DNA from: Paracoccus bogoriensis
GTDB taxonomy: Bacteria > Pseudomonadota > Alphaproteobacteria > Rhodobacterales > Rhodobacteraceae
Length of the DNA stretch: 64,000 nt
Assembly (NCBI RefSeq): GCF_019431455.1
Contig: NZ_JAHYSR010000002.1
Coordinates: forward strand, 103,723 to 167,722
Reading direction: 5' to 3'
Shown in pieces: positions 19,610 to 27,961 of the stretch. Under the pieces are notes generated by a model that ran no database searches, had not been told where the DNA came from, and was given only the letters and a program-made list of their open reading frames with translations. A program made the translations under genes and the position numbers. Numbering within the stretch: position 1 is the stretch's first letter; the number at the start of each line of letters is the position of its first letter.

Positions 19610-20830
19610 ATGGCCCGCATCGTTTTCTGCCTGCCCGCCATGCGCGGCCATCTGGGCGCCCATGGCCCGCTGGCCCGCGAACTGGCGCGACGGGGCCATG
19701 ATTGTGTGCTGCTGGGCAGTCGCAGGCTGCCGCCTCTGGCGCAGGGTCTGCCGGTCCATGCGATGCCATGGGACGAGCCCGACCTGAGCGGGGTCGGACT
19801 GGCGTTGACCTTGTGGCGCACCGCCCGCGCGACCCGCGGTGTGATCCGCCATGCCCCCGCGGCCTTGCAGGCGCTGCGCCCCGATCTGGTCGTGGCCGAT
19901 CAGGCCGAGCCGGGCTTTGCCTTGGCCGCCGAGGCTGCGCGGCTTCCCTGGATCACGCTGGCGGCGGGTCTGCCGCTGGATGGCGACGCCGCAGCGCCCC
20001 CGCCTTTCCTGCCCTGGCCGCATGAGGACAGCGACAGCGCAAGACGGCGCAATCAGGGCGGCTGGCGGGTCTCCGAGGCGCTGATGCTGCTGCAACGGCG
20101 CGCCCTTGCGGCAGGCTGCCGCCGTCACGGGCTGGCGCCGCGTCCGGGCGCGGGGGGCTGGATCAGCGACCGGCTGGACCTGCGCCAGATCGTGCCCGCG
20201 CTGGATTTCCCGCGCAACTGGCCCGCGCAATCGGTGGGGCTTGGCCCGCTGCGCGACGCGGAACCCGATGGCGAGCTGCCGTTGGAATTGACCGGCTTGG
20301 GCCGGCCGCTGGTCTTTGCCTCGCTGGGGACGCTGTCGGGGCGCAGGCTGCCGATGCTGCACGCGATCTGCGCGGCGGCGGCCGATCTGCCGGTGACGCT
20401 GGTCCTGGCCCATGCCGGGATGCTGACCGAAGCCGAGGTGGCGGCCCTGCCCGGCCGCCCTGTGGCACGCGCCTTGTGGCCGCAGCGCGCGGTGCTGGAA
20501 CGTGCCGCGGCCTGTGTCATGCATGGCGGAATGAACACGATGCTGGACAGCGCCGCGGCGGGCGTGCCCATGCTGGCCATGCCGCTGGCCTTCGAGCAAC
20601 CCGGTATCGCTGCCCGGATCGAGGCGCATGGCCTGGGCCTGCGCCTTGACGCCCGCGCCGCGCCGGGCGCGATCCGCGAGGCGCTGTTGCAATTGCTGGA
20701 CGCGCCGCGCTGGCGCGACAGCCTGTCGCGGGCGCAGCAGGAACTGCGCAAGGCTGGCGGCGTTCGGCGCGGTGCCGACCTGATCGAGGGGGTGCTGGCC
20801 GGTTCTCGCATCCACGAGGCTGCCGAATGA
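19610..20830 (+). CDS. crtX: Zeaxanthin/astaxanthin glucosyltransferase CrtX
   Basis: This is a GT1-family, UGT-like enzyme that transfers glucose from UDP-glucose to hydroxylated carotenoids. The 406-residue protein has an N-terminal acceptor domain (MARIVFCLPAMRGHLGAHGPLARELARRGH) and a C-terminal donor domain. The latter contains FASLGTLSG, WPQRAVLERAAACVMHGGMNT and AMPLAFEQPG, the conserved UGT signature region with the donor-binding His and Asn/Gln positions. Placement between crtZ and crtY makes a xanthophyll acceptor highly likely. The product is predicted to be zeaxanthin, adonixanthin or astaxanthin glucoside. Confidence 0.9.
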   Translation: MARIVFCLPAMRGHLGAHGPLARELARRGHDCVLLGSRRLPPLAQGLPVHAMPWDEPDLSGVGLALTLWRTARATRGVIRHAPAALQALRPDLVVADQAEPGFALAAEAARLPWITLAAGLPLDGDAAAPPPFLPWPHEDSDSARRRNQGGWRVSEALMLLQRRALAAGCRRHGLAPRPGAGGWISDRLDLRQIVPALDFPRNWPAQSVGLGPLRDAEPDGELPLELTGLGRPLVFASLGTLSGRRLPMLHAICAAAADLPVTLVLAHAGMLTEAEVAALPGRPVARALWPQRAVLERAAACVMHGGMNTMLDSAAAGVPMLAMPLAFEQPGIAARIEAHGLGLRLDARAAPGAIREALLQLLDAPRWRDSLSRAQQELRKAGGVRRGADLIEGVLAGSRIHEAAE

Positions 20831-20839
20831 GGGCCGCGC

Positions 20840-21997
20840 ATGAAGTCTGACATCATCCTTGCCGGGGCAGGGCTGGCCTCCAGCCTCATCGCGCTGGCGC
20901 TGCGCCGGGCGCGGCCCGACCTGTCGGTGCTGTTGCTGGACACGGCGCCCGGCCCCTCGGACGCGCATACCTGGTCGTTCCACGATCCCGACATCCCGGC
21001 CGCCTGGCACAAGGCGCTGGCCCCGGCCAAGCGCGGCGACTGGCCCGATCAGGAGGTCCGCTTCCCCGCCCATTCGCGGCGTCTGAGGGCGGGCTACAAC
21101 TCGATCGATGGGGCGGGTCTGGCGCGGCTGGTGGCCGAGGCGGGCGCGCAGGTGATCCATGACGCGACCGTCACCGACCTGGGCGCGGGCCATGCGCTTT
21201 TGCTGGATGGCCGCCGGTTCGAGGCGCCCTGCATCATCGACGGGCGCGGCGCGCAGCCCGGCCCGCATCTGGTCACGGGCTACCAGAAGTTCGTCGGCAT
21301 CGAGATCGAATGCGACGCCCCCCACGGCGTGCAGCGCCCTGTCATCATGGATGCGACCGTGCCGCAGCGCGACGGCTACCGCTTCATCTATCTGCTGCCC
21401 TTCAGCCCGACCCGCATCCTGATCGAGGACACACGCTACAGCGACGGCGCCGACCTGCAGGACGCCAAACTGGCCCGCGCGTCCCATGATTACGCCGCGG
21501 CGCAGGGCTGGACCGGGCGAGAGGTCCGGCGTGAACGCGGCATCCTGCCCATCGCGCTGGCCCATGACGCGGCGGGCTTCTGGCGCCAGCGGGCCGAGGG
21601 ACCGGTTCCGGTCGGCCTGCGGGCGGGGTTCTTCCACCCGGTCACTGGCTATTCGTTGCCCGTCGCGGTCGAGGTCGCCGACCTGATCGCGGCCCAGAGC
21701 GACCTGAAAACCGGGGCCGTGCGCCGCGCCGTGCGCGATTTCGCGCTGGCCCGCGCGCATCAGGACCGCTTCCTGCGGCTTCTGAACCGGATGCTGTTCC
21801 GGGGCTGCCCTGGCCCGGAACGCTACCGGCTGCTGCAACGCTTCTACTGCCTGCCCGAACCTGTGATCGAGCGGTTCTATGCGGGCCGCCTGACCTGGGC
21901 GGACAGGTTGCGGATCGTGACCGGCAAGCCGCCCATCCCGATCCGCCGTGCGCTGAGATGCCTGCCCGAGAAACCCCTGCTGAAAGGTGACACATGA
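20840..21997 (+). CDS. crtY: Lycopene beta-cyclase CrtY
   Basis: This flavoenzyme closes both ends of lycopene to give beta-carotene. The 385-residue protein has an N-terminal dinucleotide-binding segment (ILAGAGLASSLIALAL), the WSFHDPD region, and the FYLLPFSPTRILIEDTRYS-type motif (here FIYLLPFSPTRILIEDT) seen in CrtY proteins. Its TGA overlaps the crtI ATG. It matches the order crtY-crtI-crtB of proteobacterial carotenoid clusters. Confidence 0.96.
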   Translation: MKSDIILAGAGLASSLIALALRRARPDLSVLLLDTAPGPSDAHTWSFHDPDIPAAWHKALAPAKRGDWPDQEVRFPAHSRRLRAGYNSIDGAGLARLVAEAGAQVIHDATVTDLGAGHALLLDGRRFEAPCIIDGRGAQPGPHLVTGYQKFVGIEIECDAPHGVQRPVIMDATVPQRDGYRFIYLLPFSPTRILIEDTRYSDGADLQDAKLARASHDYAAAQGWTGREVRRERGILPIALAHDAAGFWRQRAEGPVPVGLRAGFFHPVTGYSLPVAVEVADLIAAQSDLKTGAVRRAVRDFALARAHQDRFLRLLNRMLFRGCPGPERYRLLQRFYCLPEPVIERFYAGRLTWADRLRIVTGKPPIPIRRALRCLPEKPLLKGDT

Positions 21998-23490
21998 CGA
22001 AAGCCATCGTGATTGGTGCGGGCTTTGGCGGCCTTGCCCTGGCGATCCGCCTGCAATCGGCGGGCATCGCCACGACGCTGGTCGAGGCCCGCGACAAGCC
22101 GGGCGGGCGCGCCTATGTCTGGAACGATCAGGGCCACATCTTCGACGCAGGCCCCACGGTGATCACCGATCCCGACGCGCTGAAGGAACTCTGGGCGCTG
22201 AGCGGGCAGGACATGGCGCGCGACGTGACGCTGGTGCCGGTCTCGCCCTTCTACCGGCTGATCTGGCCGGGCGGAAAGGTCTTTGATTATGTGAACGAGG
22301 CCGACCGGCTGGAAGAACAGATCGCGCGCTTCAACCCCGACGATCTTGAGGGCTATCGCCGCTTTCGCGCCTATTCCGAAGAGGTCTATCAGGAAGGCTA
22401 TGTGAAGCTGGGCACCGTGCCCTTCCTGAAACTGGGTCAGATGCTGCGCGCCGCCCCGGCCCTGATGCGGCTGGAGGCTTACCGCTCGGTCCATTCCAAG
22501 GTCGCCAGTTTCATCAGGGATCCCTATTTGCGGCAGGCTTTTTCCTATCACACGCTGCTGGTGGGCGGAAATCCCTTTGCCACCAGTTCGATCTATGCGC
22601 TGATCCATGCGCTGGAACGGCGCGGCGGCGTCTGGTTCGCCAAGGGCGGCACCAACCGGCTGGTCGCCGGCATGGTCGCCCTGTTCGAGCGTCTGGGCGG
22701 GCAGGTGATGCTGAACGCCAAGGTCGCCCGGATCGAAACCGAGGGCAGCCGCGCCACCGGCGTCACGCTGGCCGATCGCCGGCGCCTGGATGCCGACATG
22801 GTCGCCAGCAACGGCGACGTGATGCACAATTACCGCGATCTTCTGGGCCACACGTCGCGCGGGCAGGGACAGGCGCGGTCGCTGGACCGCAAGCGCTGGT
22901 CCATGTCGCTGTTCGTGCTGCATTTCGGCCTGCGCGAGATGCCCCAGGGGCTGGCCCATCACACGATCCTGTTCGGGCCGCGCTACAAGGAATTGGTGAA
23001 CGAGATCTTCAAGGGCCCGAAACTGCCCGATGATTTCTCGCTCTATCTGCATTCGCCCTCGGTGACGGACCCGGACATGGCGCCTGCGGGCATGTCCACG
23101 CATTACGTCCTGGCCCCGGTGCCGCATCTGGGCCGGGCCGAGATCGACTGGTCCAAGGAAGGCCCGGCTTATGCCGACCGCATCCTGGCCAGCCTGGAAG
23201 AGCGGCTTATCCCCAATTTGCGCGCCAACCTGACGACGACTCGCATCTTCACGCCGGTCGATTTCCAGACCGAGCTGTCGGCCCATCATGGCAGCGCCTT
23301 TTCGGTCGAGCCGATCCTGACGCAATCGGCCTGGTTCCGGCCGCATAACCGCGACAAGGTGATCCGCAACTTCTATCTGGTGGGGGCGGGCACGCATCCG
23401 GGCGCAGGCATCCCCGGTGTCGTGGGCAGCGCCAAGGCCACCGCGCAGGTCATGCTAAGCGACGCCATGCCGGGCGCGGGTGCCGCATGA
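21994..23490 (+). CDS. crtI: Phytoene desaturase CrtI
   Basis: This FAD enzyme desaturates phytoene in four steps to lycopene. It is 498 residues, a typical size. The FAD-binding Rossmann motif GAGFGGLALAIRL is at residues 7-19 and the C-terminal bacterial CrtI signature GAGTHPGAGIPGVVGSA is near residues 467-483. It overlaps crtY upstream and crtB downstream through ATGA junctions. Confidence 0.98.
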   Translation: MTKAIVIGAGFGGLALAIRLQSAGIATTLVEARDKPGGRAYVWNDQGHIFDAGPTVITDPDALKELWALSGQDMARDVTLVPVSPFYRLIWPGGKVFDYVNEADRLEEQIARFNPDDLEGYRRFRAYSEEVYQEGYVKLGTVPFLKLGQMLRAAPALMRLEAYRSVHSKVASFIRDPYLRQAFSYHTLLVGGNPFATSSIYALIHALERRGGVWFAKGGTNRLVAGMVALFERLGGQVMLNAKVARIETEGSRATGVTLADRRRLDADMVASNGDVMHNYRDLLGHTSRGQGQARSLDRKRWSMSLFVLHFGLREMPQGLAHHTILFGPRYKELVNEIFKGPKLPDDFSLYLHSPSVTDPDMAPAGMSTHYVLAPVPHLGRAEIDWSKEGPAYADRILASLEERLIPNLRANLTTTRIFTPVDFQTELSAHHGSAFSVEPILTQSAWFRPHNRDKVIRNFYLVGAGTHPGAGIPGVVGSAKATAQVMLSDAMPGAGAA

Positions 23491-24404
23491 ACCAGACCGT
23501 CGCGGCCAGCCAGCAGGCCATCGCGCAGGGCTCGCAAAGTTTCGCGGCGGCTGCGCGGCTGATGCCTGCCGGTATCCGGGACGACACGGTGATGCTGTAT
23601 GCCTGGTGCCGCTACGCCGATGACGTGATCGACGGGCAGGAGATGGGCAGCCGCCCGGAACTGGCCGACAACCCTGCGGCACGGCTTGAGGCGCTGCGGG
23701 CCGACACGCTGGCGGCGTTGCATGAGGACCGGCCCATGTCGCCACCCTTCGAGGCCCTGCGCGCCGTCGCCCGCCGCCACGACTTCCCCGATGCCTGGCC
23801 GCTGGACCTGATCCAGGGCTTCGCGATGGATGTCGAGGCGCGGCAATACCGCACGCTGGCCGATACGTTGGATTATTCCTACCACGTCGCGGGGGTCGTG
23901 GGCGTGATGATGGCGCGGGTCATGGGCGTGCGCGATCAGGCAGTGCTGGATCGGGCTTGCGATCTGGGGCTGGCCTTTCAGTTGACAAACATCGCGCGCG
24001 ACGTGATGGACGATGCCCGGATCGGGCGCGTCTATCTGCCTGCCGACTGGCTGGACGAGGCAGGCGCGCGGATCGAGGGAGAAATCCCGTCCGAGCTGCT
24101 TTATGCCGTCATCCTGCGTCTGCTGGATGCGGCGGAACCCTATTACGCTTCGGCGATGGCGGGGCTGCGCGCCCTGTCGCCGCGCTGCGCCTGGTCCATC
24201 GCCTCGGCCGCGCGGATCTACCGGGCGATCGGCACGCGCATCCGGCAGGGCGGCCCGCAGGCCTATCGCGCGCGCATCCGCACCTCGGGGGCGGCCAAGG
24301 CGGGGCTGGCCTTGCGCGGTGGCTGGGATGTCGCCCGGTCACGTCTGCCCGGCGCCAAGCCGGGGCGTGACGGGCTGTGGACGCGCGCCCACGGGCGCGA
24401 CTAA
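23487..24404 (+). CDS. crtB: Phytoene synthase CrtB
   Basis: This prenyltransferase condenses two GGPP molecules to phytoene, the first committed carotenoid step. The 305-residue protein has Asp-rich motifs DDVID (45-49) and NIARDVMDD (168-176), and the ARVMGVRD and GRVYLP stretches of squalene/phytoene synthases. It ends the forward crt run; crtE converges on it from the minus strand with only 22 bases between their ends. Confidence 0.97.
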   Translation: MNQTVAASQQAIAQGSQSFAAAARLMPAGIRDDTVMLYAWCRYADDVIDGQEMGSRPELADNPAARLEALRADTLAALHEDRPMSPPFEALRAVARRHDFPDAWPLDLIQGFAMDVEARQYRTLADTLDYSYHVAGVVGVMMARVMGVRDQAVLDRACDLGLAFQLTNIARDVMDDARIGRVYLPADWLDEAGARIEGEIPSELLYAVILRLLDAAEPYYASAMAGLRALSPRCAWSIASAARIYRAIGTRIRQGGPQAYRARIRTSGAAKAGLALRGGWDVARSRLPGAKPGRDGLWTRAHGRD

Positions 24405-24426
24405 CGGGCGCGACCAGGCGCCCATT

Positions 24427-25314
24427 TCAGGCCGGGCGCTTCAGCCGGTGGGGCAGGACGCGGGCCAGCAGGGCCTGGATTTCCGGATGGTGAATGCGGC
24501 GGCCGCGCAGCATCCGGTCCAGTTCGGCCCGCCGCGCCTCGTATCCGCGCGACACGTCCTGAAGGTCGGCGACCGCCAGCACGCCGCGCGCGGGGCCGTC
24601 CTCGCGCCGGTCACGGCCGGTATCCTTGCCGGTCGAGGCGCTGTCGCCCAGCAGATCCAGCAGATCGTCATAGGACTGGAAAACCCGGCCCAATTGGCGA
24701 CCGAAGGCGATCATCGCCTCCAGTTCGTCCTGTTCGATCCCCTTCAACGCGGCCAGCATTTCGAGCCCGGCGATGAACAGCACCCCGGTCTTGAGATCCT
24801 GTTCGCGCTGCACACCGTCAGGCGTCTTTTCGGCGCTGAGATCCAGATCCTGCCCGGCGCAAAGCCCAAGCGGCCCAAGCGCATGGGACAGGATGGCGAC
24901 CAACCGCGCCTGAATGGCGGGACCGGCCCCGCGCGCGGTGGCCAGAAGGCGCATCGCTTCGGTAATCAGCGCGATCCCGGCCAGAACGGCGCGGCTTTCG
25001 CCATGCGCGACATGGGTGGCCGGCCTGCCGCGTCTGAGGCGGGCATCGTCCATGCAAGGCAGATCGTCGAACACCAGCGAGGCCGCATGAACGATCTCGA
25101 GTGCCGCGGCCGCATCGACACAGGCATCGCAGGCCCCGCCCGCAGCCTCGGCCGCCATCAGCAGCAACATGCCACGGAACCGCTTGCCCGAGGACAGGGC
25201 TGCGTCCTCCATCGCGCGGCCAAGGGCCGGAGAGGCCGCGCCAAAGCCTGCGGCGGTTTCGGCCAGCCGCTTTTCCAGTCGTGAACGCAGCCGGTCCGAA
25301 AGCGTTTCGGTCAT
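24427..25314 (-). CDS. crtE: Geranylgeranyl diphosphate synthase CrtE
   Basis: This trans-prenyltransferase makes the C20 precursor for phytoene. The 295-residue protein carries the first Asp-rich motif as DDLPCMDD (83-90), the FQ.YDDLLD second motif, and GKRFRG near residues 43-48 for pyrophosphate binding. The residue five before the first motif is a small one (Ser79), consistent with a GGPP or FPP product. It is the only crt gene on the minus strand and so has its own promoter in the 264-bp region upstream. Confidence 0.95.
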   Translation of the reverse strand: MTETLSDRLRSRLEKRLAETAAGFGAASPALGRAMEDAALSSGKRFRGMLLLMAAEAAGGACDACVDAAAALEIVHAASLVFDDLPCMDDARLRRGRPATHVAHGESRAVLAGIALITEAMRLLATARGAGPAIQARLVAILSHALGPLGLCAGQDLDLSAEKTPDGVQREQDLKTGVLFIAGLEMLAALKGIEQDELEAMIAFGRQLGRVFQSYDDLLDLLGDSASTGKDTGRDRREDGPARGVLAVADLQDVSRGYEARRAELDRMLRGRRIHHPEIQALLARVLPHRLKRPA

Positions 25315-25341
25315 GGCCGCCCCCGCTTTTCTTCGGTCAAG

Positions 25342-25357
25342 CCGGTCGTGCGACCGG
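25342..25357. promoter_or_regulatory. 16-bp palindrome in the crtE leader
   Basis: CCGGTCG-TG-CGACCGG is a perfect inverted repeat 28 bases upstream of the crtE start. It may be an operator or an mRNA leader hairpin. The remainder of the 264-bp region 25315-25578 shows no coding sequence I can support. Confidence 0.35.
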
Positions 25358-25578
25358 GGAAAGACATGGCGTAAGACAAGATGTGCATTCTTCCCGCATC
25401 ATGATGGTTTCCGTCCGCACACACGAACAATGTCCCATTCATGTTGCGGGCTGGATGTGCGGCTGTCCACCGCTATTCCGTGCGGGTCCGGTGCGTCATG
25501 GCGCGGCGATCCTGTCCTGGGCGGATCGAAAGGGGGAGCGGCTGATCGCCGCACCCCCCGGCAGGCGTGGCCCGTCGA

Positions 25579-26361
25579 TCACATGGCGGGCATGATGGTG
25601 AGGTCGCGGATCGGGGCCTCTGCGCCCTCGATCGCGCCGACTTCGGTGGCGGCGCCGGTCTCCAGATCGACGGTATAGAGCGTGTTGTTCGTCACCAGCC
25701 AGGCGGTGTTCTCCATCGCCTCGGTCGTCTGGATGTCGAAGCCCATCACATCGCCCGGGCTCTCGATGCCAAGTGCGCCGACCGTGGCAAGGATGCCATC
25801 ATTGGGCGAGGTCTGTTGCAACAATGCGCCCAGACCCGCATCCACATCGAACATCGCGGTCGAATCGGGCGTGCCGAAACTGTTCGTATAAGCGGCGGCC
25901 ACGACCTGCGCGGTCTCGGTCTCGTTCGCGTCGCCCGCTTCAAAGACAAGCTCGCCATCCACGGTGACTTCGCCGGTAGCGACATTCACGCGGTGGTTGG
26001 TGGTGCCGGTCATCAGCCGCAGCCGATCGGCGGCGGGGTTGAAATCGACCACGACCTGAGCGTCGGTTTCGGGCAGGGGCGTGTCCATCGTGGACAGTTC
26101 GCTGACCGCGCCGCTGGCCGGGTCGATGGTAACAATCCGGTTGTCGTCGGTCACGCCCACCAGCGTCTGATCCGCGGGACGCAGGTCGATCCCGTGCAGG
26201 CGGTTGACGCCATCGACCTCGACCATGCCGGTCACTTGCAGGGTCGAGGTGTCGAACATCACCAGCGTGCGGTCGCCCGCCAGGCCGATCGCAGGGGCAG
26301 CAGCGGCGGCCGACAGCGACAGGGCCAGCGCGGTGGTCGAACAGGCAGCAATGCGAAACAT
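25579..26361 (-). CDS. Secreted DUF4394-like beta-propeller-type protein
   Basis: This 260-residue protein has a signal peptide (residues 1 to about 27, hydrophobic run LALSLSAAAAAPAIGLA) and a body of repeated short strands such as LHGIDLRPADQTLVGVTDDNRIVTID and VVVDFNPAADRLRLMTGTTNHRVNV. This is the DUF4394 pattern, whose function is unknown. It is probably periplasmic. It is divergent from an ECF sigma/anti-sigma pair, a neighbourhood in which such proteins are often sigma-factor targets. I chose the ATG at 26361 because the signal peptide starts there; the frame extends upstream to 26889 but is opposite the sigma gene. Confidence 0.75.
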   Translation of the reverse strand: MFRIAACSTTALALSLSAAAAAPAIGLAGDRTLVMFDTSTLQVTGMVEVDGVNRLHGIDLRPADQTLVGVTDDNRIVTIDPASGAVSELSTMDTPLPETDAQVVVDFNPAADRLRLMTGTTNHRVNVATGEVTVDGELVFEAGDANETETAQVVAAAYTNSFGTPDSTAMFDVDAGLGALLQQTSPNDGILATVGALGIESPGDVMGFDIQTTEAMENTAWLVTNNTLYTVDLETGAATEVGAIEGAEAPIRDLTIMPAM

Positions 26362-26487
26362 CGTGATTTCCTCTTGTTTCGGATCGTGACGGGCGGCGCG
26401 GATCGCCGTCCTGCCCATAAAGACGCTGACCATCGCGGATCGGATGCAGAAAAAACGCAAAAGTCGTCGCGTGGGCAGGATTACGCC

Positions 26488-26508
26488 ACTGGCCCTGCCT
26501 GGGCCAGT
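26488..26508. promoter_or_regulatory. 21-bp palindrome between divergent DUF4394 and sigma genes
   Basis: Eight-base arms ACTGGCCC and GGGCCAGT flank a 5-base centre, 41 bases upstream of the sigma gene start. Outer GGGCAG/CTGCCC copies (26473-26478 and 26509-26514) extend the symmetry. It could be an operator for the divergent promoters or an RNA hairpin. Confidence 0.4.
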
Positions 26509-26549
26509 CTGCCCCAGGACAGGACGCCGGGGCAGAACAAGGGGCGCGC

Positions 26550-27113
26550 GTGGAGGATCACGACGGGAACCGAGATGGAGTGCTGGCCAGGGCGCTGGCC
26601 GATTGCGCGGCGGGCCGGGCGCGCGGGATCGACTGCATTCTTTCGACCGAGGGCGCGCAGATGCGCGGCGTGGCGCGTCGGATGCTGGGACGCGACGATC
26701 TGGCGGACGAGGCGTTGCAGGACGCGATGGTGCTGATCTGGCGCAAGGCCGCGCAACAGGCGGGCGGGGCGGGTTCGGCACGTGGCTGGATCTATGCGGT
26801 GCTGCGCAACCGCTGCCTGACGATCCTGCGCGACGGATCGCGACTGGCCAGCCTGCCGCCCGAAGAACTGACCCGTCTGCAAGAGGCACGGCAGGATCTG
26901 GTTCCCGACGACGGCTGGCGCCTTCTGGCCGGGCCGGGCCGCTTGGGCGATTGCCTTCAGGCGCTGGACGACCACAGCCGCCGCGCGATCCTGATGGCGC
27001 ATGTCGCGGGCTTCAGCCATGGCGAGATTTCGGCCCGGCAGGGCGTGCCGCTGGGAACGACGAAGTCCTGGATCAGGCGCGGCCTTGCCTCGTTGAAGGA
27101 GTGTCTGTCATGA
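26550..27113 (+). CDS. ECF-type RNA polymerase sigma factor
   Basis: This 187-residue protein has sigma-70 region 2 (MLGRDDLADEALQDAMVLIWRKA, about residues 45-70) and region 4 with a helix-turn-helix (HGEISARQGVPLGTTKSWIRRGLASL, about 155-182). It lacks regions 1 and 3, as extracytoplasmic-function sigma factors do. The start is a GTG. The next gene, overlapping by ATGA, encodes a membrane anti-sigma factor, so the sigma factor is presumably held inactive at the membrane until a signal arrives. Confidence 0.88.
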   Translation: MEDHDGNRDGVLARALADCAAGRARGIDCILSTEGAQMRGVARRMLGRDDLADEALQDAMVLIWRKAAQQAGGAGSARGWIYAVLRNRCLTILRDGSRLASLPPEELTRLQEARQDLVPDDGWRLLAGPGRLGDCLQALDDHSRRAILMAHVAGFSHGEISARQGVPLGTTKSWIRRGLASLKECLS

Positions 27114-27844
27114 ACGGGACGGATCGTGCCGAACTGGCCGCGCTGGCGGGCGATTACGCCCTGGGCCTGATGTCTGCGACCGAGGCTGCGCTGTTCGAGA
27201 CGCTGATGCAGCGCGATCCGGCCCTGGCGGGCGAGGTGGCGCTGCTGAACGACCGCCTTCTGCCGCTGGACCTGTCGGCCGAGCCCGCCCCCCTGCCCGA
27301 GGGGTTCGCCGAAGGGTTGCGCGCCCGGCTGCGCGAGGTCGCAGCCGGGGGCGACCCCGCGCCGGGCGCCTGGGCCGGGACGGAACCTGGGGGCGCGGCC
27401 AACCTGAACCGGGCACCGTGGCGGCGGCGTGCAGGTCTGGCGGCGGCGCTGGTGATCGGGGTCGCGCTTGGGCTGCTGGGCGGCGCGCAGCGTCCCGCGC
27501 CCCAGCCCATCGTCGTGGCGGTGCTTCTGGACGACCAAGGCCAGCCCCGCGCCGTGATCGAGGATTACGGCAACGATACCGCGCAGATCCGCTTTGTCGC
27601 GGATGTCGAGATGCCGCCGGGCACCAGTATCGAGGCCTGGACCCTGCCCTCGCAGGATCTTGGGCCGGTTTCGCTGGGGGTTCTGGACGGGGCGCGCGCT
27701 GCGGTTCTGCGCGGGCCGGATCTGCCGCCCCCCATGGATGCCCAGCTCTACGAGATCACGCTGGAGCCACTTGGCGGCTCGCCCACCGGTCGTCCGACCG
27801 GCCCGATCATCGCCAAGGGTCTTGCGGTGGCGCAGGGTCTTTGA
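27110..27844 (+). CDS. RskA-like membrane anti-sigma factor
   Basis: This 244-residue protein has an N-terminal cytoplasmic part rich in Leu and Ala (LAGDYALGLMSATEAALFE, the zinc-free anti-sigma domain style). One membrane segment lies at about 105-122 (AGLAAALVIGVALGLLGG), followed by a periplasmic domain resembling the RskA/anti-sigma-K C terminus (VAVLLDDQGQPRAVIEDYG, GTSIEAWTLPSQDLGPVSLGVL, LYEITLEPLGGSPTGRPTGP). The ATGA overlap with the sigma gene supports their pairing. The inducing signal is unknown. Confidence 0.85.
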   Translation: MNGTDRAELAALAGDYALGLMSATEAALFETLMQRDPALAGEVALLNDRLLPLDLSAEPAPLPEGFAEGLRARLREVAAGGDPAPGAWAGTEPGGAANLNRAPWRRRAGLAAALVIGVALGLLGGAQRPAPQPIVVAVLLDDQGQPRAVIEDYGNDTAQIRFVADVEMPPGTSIEAWTLPSQDLGPVSLGVLDGARAAVLRGPDLPPPMDAQLYEITLEPLGGSPTGRPTGPIIAKGLAVAQGL

Positions 27845-27961
27845 CGCAGAGCCGGGAACGCCCCGGGCCTTGCGCCGTTGGTCCGCATCGCGCGCTGTTT
27901 CGCCGCAATCGCGGGATATGGTGTGACCGCAGGGGATCGCAGCAGCCGAAAGGATGGGTGC

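Noticed and set aside
24406..24423. Six-base hairpin GGGCGC...GCGCCC between crtB and crtE
   Set aside because: Short stem in very GC-rich DNA, with only ATTT after it; may help termination but is not distinguishable from background.
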